Below, one piece after another: positions 1 to 12,145 of a DNA stretch of 64,000 nucleotides. The notes beneath the pieces were generated by a model that was given only the letters and a program-made list of their open reading frames with translations, searched no databases and had not been told where the DNA came from. The translations under genes were made by a program, and so were the position numbers. The stretch is from Tepidiphilus margaritifer DSM 15129 (lineage in GTDB: Bacteria > Pseudomonadota > Gammaproteobacteria > Burkholderiales > Rhodocyclaceae). The stretch is from positions 83,500 to 147,499 of the forward strand of contig NZ_AUDR01000017.1 of the NCBI RefSeq assembly GCF_000425565.1. Direction: 5' to 3'. Position 1 is the first letter of the stretch. Each line of letters opens with the position of its first letter.

Positions 1-498
1 GTGGCGGCCTGTTTCGAGTTCGAATTCATGGGCGGTTCCATGGGTTCGGTCGTGGGTGAGCGTTTCGTCCGCGGGGTACGCCACGCCATCGAACATCGCT
101 GCGGTTTCGTGTGCATCGCGGCGAGCGGCGGCGCGCGCATGCAGGAAGGGGTTCTGTCGCTCATGCAGATGGCCAAGACCAATGCCGTGCTCACGCAGCT
201 CGCCCAGGCGCGGCTGCCCTTCGTCTCGGTGCTCACCGACCCGACGATGGGGGGCGTGTCGGCCAGTTTTGCCTTCATGGGGGACGTGGTCGTGGCCGAA
301 CCGGGAGCGCTCATCGGGTTTGCCGGGCCGCGCGTCATCGAGCAGACGGTACGCCAAACGTTGCCGGAAGGGTTTCAACGCGCCGAGTTTTTGCTGGAAA
401 AAGGCGCGCTGGATGCCATCATCGACCGGCGTCGGCTGCGGCCGTGGCTCGCGCGCACCTTTTCTCTGCTGGGGCTGCGCCCGCACGAGGTGGCATGA
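1..498 (+). CDS. accD: acetyl-CoA carboxylase carboxyltransferase subunit beta, 3' part
   Basis: Carries the last 165 residues of the carboxyltransferase beta subunit, which with AccA moves CO2 from carboxybiotin to acetyl-CoA for fatty acid synthesis in the cytoplasm. The crotonase-like core is visible: GGARMQEG (residues 43-50 of the visible part), [13 protein letters not shown] and [10 protein letters not shown]. AccD proteins are near 290-300 residues, so the N-terminal zinc-ribbon part lies left of the window; the first visible codon is not the true start. Its stop overlaps the folC start (ATGA), as expected in the conserved accD-folC order. Identity is secure. Confidence 0.95.
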   Translation: MAACFEFEFMGGSMGSVVGERFVRGVRHAIEHRCGFVCIAASGGARMQEGVLSLMQMAKTNAVLTQLAQARLPFVSVLTDPTMGGVSASFAFMGDVVVAEPGALIGFAGPRVIEQTVRQTLPEGFQRAEFLLEKGALDAIIDRRRLRPWLARTFSLLGLRPHEVA

Positions 499-1781
499 CG
501 CAGACTTCCGCTCTGGATCGCTGGCTGGAGCAGCTCGAAGCGCGCGCGGCGAGCCACGTGATCACCCTGGGGCTCGAGCGGGTGCGGGCGGTGCGCGAGC
601 AGTTGCCTTTTACCTCCGATGCGGTCGTCATCACGGTGACCGGTACCAACGGCAAAGGCTCGACCTGTGCGCTGCTCGAAGCCATGCTGCGCGCCGGCGG
701 CTATCGGGTGGGCTGCTACACCTCACCCCACCTCTTGCGCTACAACGAACGCGTGCGCCTCGACGGTCAGCCGATCGGCGACGAAGCCCTGCTTGCCGCC
801 TTCGAAGCGGTAGAGGCGGCGCGTGGTGACGTGCCGCTCACCTATTTCGAGCACGGCACGCTGGCGGCCTGGGTGGCCTTCTGCCGCGAGCCGCTCGATG
901 CCATCATCCTGGAAGTCGGCATGGGAGGGCGGCTGGACGCGACCAACGTCTTCGATACGGATGCCGCGATCCTCACCGGCGTGGCGCTCGACCATCAAGC
1001 CTGGCTCGGGCCGGACCGGGAGGCGATCGGGCGCGAAAAAGCCGGCATCTTCCGCCCTGGTCGGCCGGCCATCGTCGCCGATCCGGTGCCGCCGCGCTCG
1101 GTGCTGGAGACGGCCACCGCGCTCGGAGCCGAGCTCTACCGCCTCGGGGTGGACTTCGGCTACGATGGCGACCGTCAGCAGTGGCGCTGGTGGTCGAGCG
1201 CGGCGGGCAACCGCGGCGGTCTGCCCTATCCGGCACTACGCGGAGTCAATCAGCTGATGAACGCCTCCGCGGCCCTGATGGCGCTCACCTGCCTGCGCGA
1301 TCGCCTGCCGCTGGCGATGCAGGCGGTGCGCGAGGGCCTGATGACGGTGGAACTCCCGGGGCGCTTCCAGGTACTGCCCGGTCGCCCGAGCGTGATCCTC
1401 GACGTCGCGCACAATCCGCAGGCCGCGGCGGTGCTCGCCGAGAACCTCGCCGCGATGCCGGGGTACCGCCGCACTTTGGCCGTGGTCGGCATGCTCGCCG
1501 ACAAGGACGTGGAGTCCGTGGCGCGGGTGCTCGCCCCCCGGGTCGATTGGTGGTTCGCCGCCGGCCTGCAAGGACCGCGTGCGCTCACGGCCGAGGCGCT
1601 CTCCGCGCGGTTGGAGTCCGTCGGCGTGGCGACTCAGGGAACCTTCTCTTCGGTGGCCGAAGCCCTTGCCGCAGCCCAGGCGCAGGCCAAGGACGATGAT
1701 AGAATCGTCGTGTTCGGCTCTTTCCTCACGGTGGCCGATGCGCTGCGTGCGCTGCACGTCCAGGACACGGAAGCACGGTGA
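495..1781 (+). CDS. folC: bifunctional folylpolyglutamate/dihydrofolate synthase
   Basis: 428-residue Mur-ligase-family enzyme that adds glutamate to dihydropteroate (making dihydrofolate) and extends the polyglutamate tail of folates. The ATP loop TGTNGKGS is at residues 49-56, followed by [13 protein letters not shown], and the C-terminal domain holds the typical DVAHNPQAA segment. The ATG at 495 overlaps the accD stop, and the N terminus has the usual length before the P-loop. Translationally coupled to accD upstream and to the SPOR-domain gene downstream (GTGA overlap). Confidence 0.95.
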   Translation: MTQTSALDRWLEQLEARAASHVITLGLERVRAVREQLPFTSDAVVITVTGTNGKGSTCALLEAMLRAGGYRVGCYTSPHLLRYNERVRLDGQPIGDEALLAAFEAVEAARGDVPLTYFEHGTLAAWVAFCREPLDAIILEVGMGGRLDATNVFDTDAAILTGVALDHQAWLGPDREAIGREKAGIFRPGRPAIVADPVPPRSVLETATALGAELYRLGVDFGYDGDRQQWRWWSSAAGNRGGLPYPALRGVNQLMNASAALMALTCLRDRLPLAMQAVREGLMTVELPGRFQVLPGRPSVILDVAHNPQAAAVLAENLAAMPGYRRTLAVVGMLADKDVESVARVLAPRVDWWFAAGLQGPRALTAEALSARLESVGVATQGTFSSVAEALAAAQAQAKDDDRIVVFGSFLTVADALRALHVQDTEAR

Positions 1782-2527
1782 CGACCCAGGAAGAAACTCT
1801 CGAGCGGTTGCGCAGGGTACGGCGGCGTTTCGTCGGCGCGCTCGTCCTGTTGCTGGTCGCGCTCGTCACACTCCCTCTGGTGATGGAGAAGAAACCGCGA
1901 GGGGAGAAAGCCCCGGTCGAGGTGCGAATCCCTTCGCGCGATCAAGCGCCCGATACTTTGCCGCCACCTGCGGCCAGCCCCGACGCGACCCAGACGGCTG
2001 ATTCCGAAGTCACCCCGTCACCGGAAACCGAGCTCGCCGAGGCGCCCGTACCGGTTCCTCCGCCGCCGGTCAGGCAAGAGCTTCCGCCCAAACCAGAGCC
2101 GCCGCCCAAGCCGGCAACCCCCATCCCGCCGCGACCGGAAACAAACGTGGCGACAGCCAAACCCGTCGTGCCGCCGGAGCCTCCCAAGCCGGCGATCGAA
2201 CCCAAACCGGCACCGACCGTCAAACCCGATGCCTTGCAGGAAAAGGCCCGCGCGCTCGCCGCGCTGGAGGGTGCGTTGAAACCGGGGCAAAAGCTGCCTG
2301 GCTATTGGGTGGTGCAGGCGGGTGCCTTCCGCGACGAGGCCAAGGCAAAGCAGGTGGCCGGGCAGTTGCGCGGCGCCGGGCTCGATGCCTTCGTCGAAGG
2401 GGGGAACGATGGGTGGTATCGGGTGCGCATCGGTCCTTTCGTGAGTGAAGCCAAGGCGCAGTCGGCCAAGGCGATCGCCGAGCAACAGCACCTGAGTCCG
2501 CGCGTCGTGCATGTCGCTTCGCCATGA
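1778..2527 (+). CDS. SPOR-domain (DedD-like) cell-division protein
   Basis: 249-residue bitopic membrane protein. A short cytoplasmic N terminus is followed by one membrane segment (about residues 15-33), a long Pro/Glu/Lys-rich linker (about 45-150), and a C-terminal SPOR domain from about residue 172 (starting GYWVVQAGAFRDEAKA). SPOR domains bind glycan strands stripped of stem peptides at the septum, so a role in division is likely. The GTG start at 1778 overlaps the folC stop. Position between folC and cvpA matches dedD. The linker is low complexity, so homology rests on topology and the SPOR domain. Confidence 0.85.
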   Translation: MTTQEETLERLRRVRRRFVGALVLLLVALVTLPLVMEKKPRGEKAPVEVRIPSRDQAPDTLPPPAASPDATQTADSEVTPSPETELAEAPVPVPPPPVRQELPPKPEPPPKPATPIPPRPETNVATAKPVVPPEPPKPAIEPKPAPTVKPDALQEKARALAALEGALKPGQKLPGYWVVQAGAFRDEAKAKQVAGQLRGAGLDAFVEGGNDGWYRVRIGPFVSEAKAQSAKAIAEQQHLSPRVVHVASP

Positions 2528-3030
2528 ATGAGTTCGATTATGCGGTATTCACGGTGATCGGCATCTCGCTCCTCGTGGGCGCTTGGCGGGGCATCGTCGC
2601 CGAGCTGCTCTCGGTGGTGGCCTGGGCGCTGGCGATCGCTCTGGGGTGGGCGTTCGGCTGGCCGATCGGCCGGGCATTCTATGCGGGTTGGTTCGCCGAT
2701 CCCTTGCTGCAGCGCATCTTCGGTTTTGCGACGATTTTTCTTGCCATCTTCATGCTGATGGCGCTGGTACGGTACGCCATGCGCGAGATCTTGCACGCCA
2801 TCGGACTGGGGGGCGTGGACCGTCTGCTCGGTGCCGCCTTCGGTGTGCTGCGCGGAGCAGCGGTGGTGTTGCTGTGCGCGGCGGCGCTTTTGGCGGTCGG
2901 TGCCCAGGAATCCTCATGGTGGCAGCAGGCGCGCACGACGCCGTGGATCGTCGCGGCCTTGCAGCGCTTGGAACCTTGGCTGCCTCACCTCTTGATCGAG
3001 AAATTGCATTTGCCCAGGGAGATCGTTTGA
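2524..3030 (+). CDS. cvpA: CvpA family inner-membrane protein
   Basis: 168-residue protein with about four hydrophobic segments (near residues 8-25, 28-45, 60-82 and 100-122), as in CvpA. E. coli CvpA is needed for colicin V production and envelope tolerance; the biochemical role is unclear. Its start ATG overlaps the previous stop (ATGA), and purF follows with no gap, as in the conserved cvpA-purF pair. Assignment rests on topology, size and this context. Confidence 0.88.
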   Translation: MNEFDYAVFTVIGISLLVGAWRGIVAELLSVVAWALAIALGWAFGWPIGRAFYAGWFADPLLQRIFGFATIFLAIFMLMALVRYAMREILHAIGLGGVDRLLGAAFGVLRGAAVVLLCAAALLAVGAQESSWWQQARTTPWIVAALQRLEPWLPHLLIEKLHLPREIV

Positions 3031-4566
3031 ATGTGCGGAATCATCGGGGTGGTCGCCCATCAGCCGGTCAATCAGCTCATCTACGACGGTTTGATGGTGC
3101 TGCAGCACCGTGGTCAGGACGCGGCAGGCATTGCCACCGGCTGCGACGACCGCTTCTACATGCACAAAGGGCCGGGCCTGGTGCGCGACGTTTTTCGCAC
3201 GCGCAACATGCGCAGTCTCGTGGGCAACTGGGGCATCGGGCACGTGCGTTATCCCACGGCAGGGGATGCCTGCAATCCGGCCGAAGCACAGCCCTTCTAC
3301 GTCAATTCGCCCTTCGGCCTGCTGCTCGCGCACAACGGTAACCTCACCAACGGCGAGGCGCTCAAACGCGAGATTTTCGAAACCGACCTGCGTCACATCA
3401 ACACCAATTCCGACTCCGAGATTCTGCTCAACGTCTTCGCCCACGAGCTCGCGGCTGCCGCCAAAGGAGCGAGACCGGACGACGAGGCGGTGTTCGCGGC
3501 GGTGCGGGGCGTGCATCGACGCTGCCGCGGCGCGTATGCCGTGGTGGTGATGATCGCCGGTTACGGTCTGCTCGCCTTCCGCGACCCCTACGGCATCCGT
3601 CCGCTCGTCTTCGGCCGCAACGAGACGCCCGCAGGGACGGAGTGGCTCGTGGCTTCCGAGTCGGTCGCGCTCGACACGCTGGGGTTTCGGCTGGTGCGCG
3701 ACGTTGCGCCGGGAGAGGCGATCCTCTTCGGCATCGACGGGACGATGCGCGCGCGCCAGTGTGCCGACGACCCGCTGCTCGCCCCTTGTCTCTTCGAATT
3801 CGTCTATTTGGCCCGCCCCGATTCGGTGATCGACGGGGTGTCGGTCTATGAGGCGCGCGTGAAGATGGGGGAATACCTCGCCGAACGTTTTCGTACCCGT
3901 TATCCGCACGCGCGCATCGACGTGGTGATCCCGATTCCCGATTCCAGCCGGCCGGCGGCGCTGGAAATGGCTACCCGCCTGGGCTTGCCCTACCGCGAAG
4001 GCTTCGTCAAGAACCGCTACATCGGCCGTACCTTCATCATGCCGGGTCAGGCGGTGCGCAAGAATTCCGTGCGCAAGAAACTCAACGCCGTGCATCAGGA
4101 ATTCCGCGGCAAGCGCGTGTTGCTGGTCGACGACTCCATCGTGCGGGGCACCACCAGTCGCGAGATCATCCAGATGGCGCGCGATGCCGGGGCCGTGGAA
4201 GTCTTTCTCGCCTCGGCGGCTCCGCCCGTGCGCTACGCCAACGTCTACGGCATCGACATGCCGAGCCGCCGCGAGCTCATCGCCGCCTACTGCGACGAGG
4301 AAGAGGTGCGCCGCCAGATCGGCGCCGACGGCTTGCTCTATCAGGAACTCGAAGATCTCAAACGCGCCATCCAGAGCGTCAATCCGGCGATCCGGCGCTT
4401 CGAGTCTTCCTGCTTCGATGGCTGCTACATCACGGGCGACGTCACACCCGAATATCTCGAACGGATCGAACGGCGCGGCGAGGATCCGGCCGCTTCCCGG
4501 GAGGGTGAAGAAGGCGCCGGCGCGGCGCAGCTCGATCTCAACCTCCCCCTCGATCAGGATGCATGA
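3031..4566 (+). CDS. purF: amidophosphoribosyltransferase
   Basis: 511-residue enzyme for the first committed step of purine synthesis: PRPP + glutamine to phosphoribosylamine. The N-terminal nucleophile is Cys2 (MCGIIGV), giving a class II glutaminase domain with HNGNLTNG further on. The C-terminal phosphoribosyltransferase domain has its PRPP loop VLLVDDSIVRGTTS at residues 363-376. The start directly abuts the cvpA stop. purM (29116) and purN (34843) of the same pathway lie elsewhere in the window, so purine genes are scattered here. Confidence 0.97.
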   Translation: MCGIIGVVAHQPVNQLIYDGLMVLQHRGQDAAGIATGCDDRFYMHKGPGLVRDVFRTRNMRSLVGNWGIGHVRYPTAGDACNPAEAQPFYVNSPFGLLLAHNGNLTNGEALKREIFETDLRHINTNSDSEILLNVFAHELAAAAKGARPDDEAVFAAVRGVHRRCRGAYAVVVMIAGYGLLAFRDPYGIRPLVFGRNETPAGTEWLVASESVALDTLGFRLVRDVAPGEAILFGIDGTMRARQCADDPLLAPCLFEFVYLARPDSVIDGVSVYEARVKMGEYLAERFRTRYPHARIDVVIPIPDSSRPAALEMATRLGLPYREGFVKNRYIGRTFIMPGQAVRKNSVRKKLNAVHQEFRGKRVLLVDDSIVRGTTSREIIQMARDAGAVEVFLASAAPPVRYANVYGIDMPSRRELIAAYCDEEEVRRQIGADGLLYQELEDLKRAIQSVNPAIRRFESSCFDGCYITGDVTPEYLERIERRGEDPAASREGEEGAGAAQLDLNLPLDQDA

Positions 4567-4576
4567 AAGGACGCTC

Positions 4577-5758
4577 ATGAACGACGGCAAGGGCTTGGGC
4601 ACGCGCGCGGTGCGCGATGGCGTGCTGCGCAGCCAATTCGGCGAGCATGCCGAAGGGCTCTATCTCACTTCGAGTTTCGTTTTCGCCGACGCGGCGCAAG
4701 CGGCGGCGCGCTTTCTCGAGCAGGAAGAAGGCTATACCTACAGCCGCTTCACCAACCCGACGGTGAGCATGTTCCAGGAGCGGCTCGCAAGCCTCGAGGG
4801 GGCGGAATCCTGCATCGCCGCCGCCTCGGGCATGGCGGCGATCCTGTGCACGGCCATGGCTTTCGTCTCCCAGGGAGAGGAGATCGTGGCTGGGCAGGGG
4901 CTCTTCGGCGCCACGCACCAGCTTTTCTCGGCAATCCTGCCGCGCTTCGGCATCACCACGCGCTTCGTCGATCTGGGCGATGCCGCGGCGCTGGAGGCGG
5001 CGCTCACTCCGCGCACTCGGCTCGTCTTCTGCGAGACGCCCAGCAACCCCCTCATGGAGCTCGTCGATTTGGCCTCGCTTGCCGAACGGGCGCACCGGGT
5101 CGGCGCTCTGCTCGCGGTCGATAACACCTTTTGCACGCCCATCGGACAGCAGCCGCTCGCCCTGGGGGCGGATCTGGTCATCCATTCGGCCACCAAATAC
5201 CTCGATGGTCAGGGCCGGGTGCTCGGTGGGGCGGTGCTCGGTAGCCGCTCGCTCATCGATACGGTCTACCGCTTCCTGCGCACGGCAGGGCCCAGCCTTT
5301 CGCCCTTCAACGCCTGGGTGCTGGTGAAGAGCCTGGAGACGCTGCCGCTGCGGGTGCGGGTGCAGAGCGAGGCGGCGCTTGCGCTCGCGCGCTGGCTCGA
5401 GGGGCATCCGAACGTGGTGCAGGTGCGCTATCCCTGGCTCGAATCGCACCCGCAGCACGCGCTCGCGCGGCGCCAGCAGAAACTGGGAGGCGGCGTGGTG
5501 AGTTTTCGCGTACGCGGCGGGCGCAGCGAGGCCTGGCGCGTGATCGACTCCACCCGGATATTCTCCATCACCGGCAACCTCGGTGACGTCAAATCCACCA
5601 TTACGCACCCGGCGAGCACCACGCACGGGCGGCTGGCCCCGGAAGTGCGGCAGGCGATGGGCGTGGGCGAAGACCTGCTGCGCGTCTCGGTCGGTCTGGA
5701 AGAGATCGAAGACCTGCAAGCCGACCTCGCCCGCGGGCTGGACGCGATCGGTGGGTAG
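4577..5758 (+). CDS. metZ: O-succinylhomoserine sulfhydrylase
   Basis: 393-residue PLP enzyme of the Cys/Met-metabolism family. The PLP lysine is K207 in SATKYLDGQGR, and the C terminus carries TRIFSITGNLGDVKSTITHPASTTHGR, typical of MetZ. It makes homocysteine from O-succinylhomoserine and sulfide. The start at 4577 is preferred over an in-frame ATG at 4559 because AAAGGA lies 6 nt before 4577. Follows purF closely, an order known in proteobacteria. MetB or MetY specificity cannot be fully excluded from sequence alone. Confidence 0.9.
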   Translation: MNDGKGLGTRAVRDGVLRSQFGEHAEGLYLTSSFVFADAAQAAARFLEQEEGYTYSRFTNPTVSMFQERLASLEGAESCIAAASGMAAILCTAMAFVSQGEEIVAGQGLFGATHQLFSAILPRFGITTRFVDLGDAAALEAALTPRTRLVFCETPSNPLMELVDLASLAERAHRVGALLAVDNTFCTPIGQQPLALGADLVIHSATKYLDGQGRVLGGAVLGSRSLIDTVYRFLRTAGPSLSPFNAWVLVKSLETLPLRVRVQSEAALALARWLEGHPNVVQVRYPWLESHPQHALARRQQKLGGGVVSFRVRGGRSEAWRVIDSTRIFSITGNLGDVKSTITHPASTTHGRLAPEVRQAMGVGEDLLRVSVGLEEIEDLQADLARGLDAIGG

Positions 5759-5761
5759 GAT

Positions 5762-6541
5762 TCAGCGGTGCTCGATCCTGGCCGGTGTCACGCCGTGCCA
5801 GGTGGTGCCTTCGGGGCCGATTTCCAGCCAGCGGGCGGTGTCGTGCCATTCTGGCAGCACCCAGCGCTCGCGCGTCTCGCCCGCGATCGAGTAACGATGC
5901 ACGGCGCAGCGGTGGGTGTGACCATGGAGCAACACCGCTGAAGGGTAGGTTTCGAGCCAGCGGCGGACTTCGTCCTCATTGACGTCGATCGGCGCCTCCA
6001 GCCCCCCCTGGTAGGCGCGGCTCTGCTCGCGTGAGCGCTGGGCGAAGGCGATACGCGCCGGCAAGGGCTGGGCGAGGAAGGCGGCCTGGGCGGCCGGCTG
6101 CCGCGCCTGGGCACGCCAGGCTTGATAGGCGTGATCGCCGGTACATAGGAGGTCGCCGTGGGTGAGCACGAAGGCTCGCCCGGCGATGTCCACGGCCACC
6201 GGATCGGGCAACATCACCCAGCCGGCGCGTGTGGCAAAGGTCTCGCCCACGAGGAAATCGCGGTTGCCGGCAAGGAAATGGAACGAGACGCCGCGTGCGC
6301 GGGCCTCGGCGAAGGCGGCGACGAGGGATTCCACTACCGGGTGCGTCCAGTCGTCGCCGATCCAGAATTCGAAGATGTCGCCCAGGAGGAAGACGGGCTC
6401 TTCTGCCGGGCGCTGGGTGAGCCATTCGCAGAAGGCGTGCAGGCGCGGTGTGTCACGATCGATGTCGAGGTGCAGGTCGGAGACGAGCGTGGCGCGCGGC
6501 AGGTGCAGGCGCGGCGCCTCGAATGTTGGCAGCGCCGTCAT
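5762..6541 (-). CDS. lpxH: UDP-2,3-diacylglucosamine diphosphatase
   Basis: 259-residue calcineurin-like phosphoesterase of lipid A synthesis, cleaving UDP-2,3-diacylglucosamine to lipid X and UMP at the inner membrane. Metal-binding motifs in order: SDLHLD (21-26), [12 protein letters not shown] (54 on), AGNRDFLVG (91-99), THGDLLC and HGHTHR. The start at 6541 gives the usual short lead before SDLHLD; a longer in-frame extension to 6682 runs back into ppiA and is not credible. Start overlaps the ppiA stop (ATGA), so the two are cotranscribed. Ends 3 nt from the metZ stop (convergent). Confidence 0.93.
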   Translation of the reverse strand: MTALPTFEAPRLHLPRATLVSDLHLDIDRDTPRLHAFCEWLTQRPAEEPVFLLGDIFEFWIGDDWTHPVVESLVAAFAEARARGVSFHFLAGNRDFLVGETFATRAGWVMLPDPVAVDIAGRAFVLTHGDLLCTGDHAYQAWRAQARQPAAQAAFLAQPLPARIAFAQRSREQSRAYQGGLEAPIDVNEDEVRRWLETYPSAVLLHGHTHRCAVHRYSIAGETRERWVLPEWHDTARWLEIGPEGTTWHGVTPARIEHR

Positions 6542-7137
6542 CGCAGCACCTCGGCGTGCTCGATCACCACCGGTTCGAGCGGTACGTCTCGCCAAGGACC
6601 GACCGTGCCGGTCTTCACCGACTTGATGGCGTCGACCACGTCCATGCCCTGCACGACCTTGCCGAAGACGCAGTAGCCCCAACCCTGGGTGGTGGGGGCA
6701 CGATAATCGAGGAAGTCGTTGTCGGCGACGTTGATGAAGAATTGCGCCGTGGCCGAGTGGGGATCCTGGGTGCGCGCCATGGCGACGGTGCCGCGCCGGT
6801 TCTTGAGGCCGTTGTCGGCTTCGTTGGGAATCGGCGCGCGTGTCGGTTTCTGCTTCATGTCGGCGGTGAGCCCGCCGCCCTGGATCATGAATCCGTCGAT
6901 GACGCGATGAAAAATGGTGCCGTCGTAGTGGCCGCTCTCGACGTAGGCAAGAAAATTCTCCACCGTCTTGGGGGCTTTGACGGGATCGAGTTCGAGCACG
7001 ATGTCACCGCGGTTGGTGGCGAGTTTGACTTGCACGGCTTGGGCTCCTTGGGCGAAGGAAAGGGTGGGGAAGGTGCAGGCGAGAAGCGCCGTGAGCAGGG
7101 CACGGCGCACTCGGTTTATGGAGGAGGTCTGCGGCAT
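6538..7137 (-). CDS. ppiA: periplasmic peptidyl-prolyl cis-trans isomerase, cyclophilin type
   Basis: 199 residues. An N-terminal signal peptide with a hydrophobic core at about 13-25 and likely cleavage after LSFA (residue 29) sends it to the periplasm. The cyclophilin domain follows with [31 protein letters not shown] and the late Trp in [19 protein letters not shown]. It catalyses prolyl isomerisation during folding of exported proteins. Cotranscribed with lpxH. The 173 bases between its start and dnaJ (7138-7310) hold no recognisable gene, terminator or promoter. Confidence 0.92.
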   Translation of the reverse strand: MPQTSSINRVRRALLTALLACTFPTLSFAQGAQAVQVKLATNRGDIVLELDPVKAPKTVENFLAYVESGHYDGTIFHRVIDGFMIQGGGLTADMKQKPTRAPIPNEADNGLKNRRGTVAMARTQDPHSATAQFFINVADNDFLDYRAPTTQGWGYCVFGKVVQGMDVVDAIKSVKTGTVGPWRDVPLEPVVIEHAEVLR

Positions 7138-7310
7138 GGACGGATTCCTAAGACGATGCGTACGGCCTGGCGCGCGGCTGAATGACGACGGCGATGACGG
7201 CGCTTCCCGTTTTCCGAATGCACGTGCCGTCGATGTGGTGGATCTCGCTTTTTACACCGCGCACGCCGCGTTCCGTAGCCGGGCGCAGGAGTTTTTCGTG
7301 TGCTCCGCGC

Positions 7311-8438
7311 TCATTGCGCTTCACCGGTGAAGAATTCGCGCATGCGGTCGAACCAGGACTTGCTGCGCGGATTGTTGCGATCGGCATTTTCGCGGGCGAT
7401 TTCCTCGAATTCGCGCAAGAGTTCTTTTTGCCGCTCGGTGAGATTGACCGGGGTCTCTACCACCACGTGGCAGAGCAGGTCGCCCACGCCCTGGTTGCGC
7501 ACGTTGCGGATGCCCTTGCCGCGCAGGCGGAAGACCTTGCCCGTCTGCGTGCCCGGGGGGATGCGCAACTTGGCGATGCCATCGAGCGTGGGCACGTCGA
7601 TCTCGCCGCCCAGCGCGGCCGTGGTGATGGAGATGGGCATCTCGCAGTGCAGGTCGTCGCCCTCGCGCTGGAAAATGGGGTGGGGCTTGATGCGGATCTC
7701 GACGTAGAGATCGCCCGGCGGACCGCCGTTGATGCCCGCCTCGCCGTAGCCGCTCTGGCGCAGACGCATGCCGGTGTCGATGCCGGCGGGAATCTTCACT
7801 TCCAGCGTACGCGTGCGCCGCACCCGCCCCGCGCCGCCGCAGTCCGGGCAGGGGTCGGCGACGATACTGCCGCTACCGTGGCATTCGGGGCAGGTCTGTT
7901 GAATGGAGAAAAAACCCTGCTGCATGCGCACCTGGCCGATGCCGCCGCAGGTGGGACACACGCGCGGCTGCGTCCCGGGGCGCGCGCCGGTGCCGTGGCA
8001 GGTGTCGCAGGTCTCCGTGGTGGGGATACGGATGGTCTTGGTGGTGCCGTGCGCGGCCTCTTCGAGCGAGATCTCGAGCTGGTAGCGCAGATCGGCGCCG
8101 CGATAGACCTGGGAGCGGCCACGCCGGCTGCCGCCGAAGAGATCGCCGAAAATGTCGGAGAAAGCTTCGGCGAAATCATCGAACCCGGCCGCTCCGGCGC
8201 CGGCGGCGGCTCCATCTACGCCGGCATGCCCGTAGCGATCGTAGGCGGCGCGCTTTTGCTCGTCGCTCAAGACGTCGTAGGCGCGCTGGATTTCCTTGAA
8301 TTTTTCTTCGGCGTCCTTGTCGCCCGGATTGCGGTCCGGGTGATATTTCATCGCCAGGCGCCGATAGGCTTTTTTGATCTCGGCCGCCGTCGCTTCGCGG
8401 CTCACCTCGAGGATCGCGTAATAATCTTTTTGTGTCAT
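7311..8438 (-). CDS. dnaJ: chaperone protein DnaJ
   Basis: 375-residue Hsp40 co-chaperone that delivers substrates to DnaK and stimulates its ATPase. N-terminal J domain with the HPD motif (KYHPDRNPG), a Gly/Ala-rich linker with the repeated GxF character, then four zinc-binding CxxCxGxG repeats ([32 protein letters not shown]) and the C-terminal substrate domains. Full length for a type I DnaJ. Third gene of the grpE-dnaK-dnaJ operon, separated from dnaK by 90 bases with a stable hairpin. Confidence 0.97.
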   Translation of the reverse strand: MTQKDYYAILEVSREATAAEIKKAYRRLAMKYHPDRNPGDKDAEEKFKEIQRAYDVLSDEQKRAAYDRYGHAGVDGAAAGAGAAGFDDFAEAFSDIFGDLFGGSRRGRSQVYRGADLRYQLEISLEEAAHGTTKTIRIPTTETCDTCHGTGARPGTQPRVCPTCGGIGQVRMQQGFFSIQQTCPECHGSGSIVADPCPDCGGAGRVRRTRTLEVKIPAGIDTGMRLRQSGYGEAGINGGPPGDLYVEIRIKPHPIFQREGDDLHCEMPISITTAALGGEIDVPTLDGIAKLRIPPGTQTGKVFRLRGKGIRNVRNQGVGDLLCHVVVETPVNLTERQKELLREFEEIARENADRNNPRSKSWFDRMREFFTGEAQ

Positions 8439-8465
8439 CGTCTCGCCAGTGTGGGGTCATGACGC

Positions 8466-8505
8466 AGCCGAGCCCGGGCCGGGAGTGTCCGGCGCGGGCT
8501 CGGCT
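8466..8505 (-). promoter_or_regulatory. perfect 11-bp stem-loop between dnaK and dnaJ
   Basis: Two arms, AGCCGAGCCCG (8466-8476 on +) and its exact complement (8495-8505), enclose an 18-nt GC-rich loop that can pair further. On the transcribed minus strand no U tract follows, so it is not a classical intrinsic terminator. An attenuating or RNA-processing hairpin that lowers dnaJ relative to dnaK is the likely use (inference). Confidence 0.6.
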
Positions 8506-8528
8506 TTCAGGGTGCGGGGCAGGGCCGA

Positions 8529-10457
<1,929 letters not shown>

Positions 10458-10516
10458 GATGTATTCCTCTCGTTTGGATTCGATTGAAGTTCAGATGGCG
10501 GCGGGGCGCCGGTTTT

Positions 10517-11128
10517 TCAAGAGGAGGCGTTGCCGTCGCCGCCCTCGGTGCTTGCCGGTTCGGACTTGGGCTTGGCGACCATGACGAGTGCCGGCCGCAG
10601 GACCCGTTCGTGCAACAGGTAGCCTTTCTGCAGCACCTGCACGACGGTGTTGGGCTCGGCGTCGCTCTCGATCATGCCCACCGCCTGATGCAGGTGGGGG
10701 TCGAATTTTTCACCCTGCGGGTCGATCTGGCGCACGTTGGCGCTCTCGAAGGCGTTTTCGAGCTGGCGCAGGGTGAGCTCCACCCCTTGGCGCAGGGTTT
10801 CCAAGGTCTGGTTGGGCGTGCCGAGTGCGGCTTCGAGGCTGTCTTTCACCGGCAGCATGGAGGCGGCGAAGCGTTCGCTGGCGAACTTGCTCGCCTTGGC
10901 GACTTCTTCCTGGGCGCGGCGGCGGACGTTTTCCGCTTCGGCCTTGGCCCGCAGCCAGGCGTCGTGGTGTTCGGCAGCCTTCTGCTCGGCGATGCGCAGC
11001 ATCTCTTCCAGGCTGGGCATCACGTCGGCTTTCTCTTCGCTGGCATTGGCCGTACTTTCGTTCGCACTGGGCGCCTGCGGGGTTTGAGGCTGATCGATCG
11101 GTTCGGTGCGTCGGGTTTCTTCGGTCAT
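10517..11128 (-). CDS. grpE: nucleotide exchange factor GrpE
   Basis: 203 residues. A disordered, Thr/Pro/Glu-rich N terminus (about 1-35) leads into a long coiled coil (about 40-105, including [22 protein letters not shown]) and a C-terminal beta domain ending near [15 protein letters not shown]. GrpE releases ADP from DnaK and acts as the thermosensor of the chaperone cycle. First gene of grpE-dnaK-dnaJ; the start lies about 27 nt after the predicted transcription start of the sigma-32 promoter. Confidence 0.96.
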   Translation of the reverse strand: MTEETRRTEPIDQPQTPQAPSANESTANASEEKADVMPSLEEMLRIAEQKAAEHHDAWLRAKAEAENVRRRAQEEVAKASKFASERFAASMLPVKDSLEAALGTPNQTLETLRQGVELTLRQLENAFESANVRQIDPQGEKFDPHLHQAVGMIESDAEPNTVVQVLQKGYLLHERVLRPALVMVAKPKSEPASTEGGDGNASS

Positions 11129-11163
11129 GCCTGTTTGCTCCGCGGATATGGGTTACTGGTTCA

Positions 11164-11192
11164 TTATGGGGTTGGGGGTGGGGGATTTCAAG
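11164..11192 (-). promoter_or_regulatory. sigma-32 heat-shock promoter of grpE-dnaK-dnaJ
   Basis: Read on the minus strand, CTTGAAA (11192-11186), 14 nt, then CCCCATAA (11171-11164). This matches the RpoH consensus CTTGAAA-N11-16-CCCCATNT almost perfectly. Transcription would start near 11155, just before grpE. Confidence 0.9.
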
Positions 11193-11250
11193 GAGATTCT
11201 CCCGTGCCGTACACCGTACAATGGGTAGATGGGCCAAGAGAGGATGGCGA

Positions 11251-12145
11251 ATGGGAGAGGGATTCGCACTGGTCGTGCCGGATTTCGCCCTGATCATGCT
11301 AGGGGCTTTGCTCGCACGCCGGGTGATGGTGCAGCCGGAATTCTGGAACGGGGTGGAGCGGCTGGTGTATTACGTGCTCTTCCCGGCGATGCTTTTTCGT
11401 TCGCTCGCCACGGCCCCGAATTTGGGCGCGGGGGCATGGGCTTTGCTGGGGGCGGCGGCGGTGACGGTGCTCGCCGGTTTTTTTCTGGGATGGATGATCC
11501 GCCGCGCGATCGATCCGGAACCGGTGCGGGCCGCGTCGCAGATCCAGTGCGCCTATCGCTTCAACACTTATATCGGCATGGCGCTCGCCGGGCAACTGGC
11601 TGGGGCGGCGGGGACGGCCCTCATGGGGGCGCTGTGCGGTTCGATGGTGCCGTTGGCGAACGTGCTGGCGGTGGGGTCGATGACGCGCGGTGGCTGGCGG
11701 GCGATTTTGCTCGGCATCGGGCGCAATCCCCTGGTACTGGCGACGCTGGCGGGGGCCCTCTGCCATGCGGCTGGCTGGACTTTGCCGCGCCCGCTCGATG
11801 CCTTGCTCGCGCGTCTTGCTGCGGCCGCCGTCGCACTGGGGCTGCTGGGCGTGGGGGCGGCCTTGCGCGTAGACCGTTCCGTGTGGCAGCCGGCGGGGTG
11901 GATGATCGTGGCGATCAAGCTGCTGGCCTTGCCCGCGATCGCCTGGGGGCTGGCGCAATGGTGGGAGATAGAAGGTTTGGCGCGCCAGATGCTGATCCTC
12001 TTCGCGGCATTGCCTTCGGCGAGCTCTGCCTACATCCTGGCGAGCCGCCTGGGCGGGGACGCCCCGGCCGTGGCCCGGCTCATTTCGCTTACCACCGTGG
12101 CCTCGGCGCTCACGTTGGGCGCGATCTTGGGGTGGTTGAGAGGAA

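Noticed and set aside
2914..4602. Open frame of 562 codons opposite purF
   Set aside because: Antisense shadow of purF with no promoter, ribosome site or family match.
11217..11222. TACAAT as -10 for the AEC transporter gene
   Set aside because: No acceptable -35 at 15-19 bases upstream; kept out of the list as too weak.
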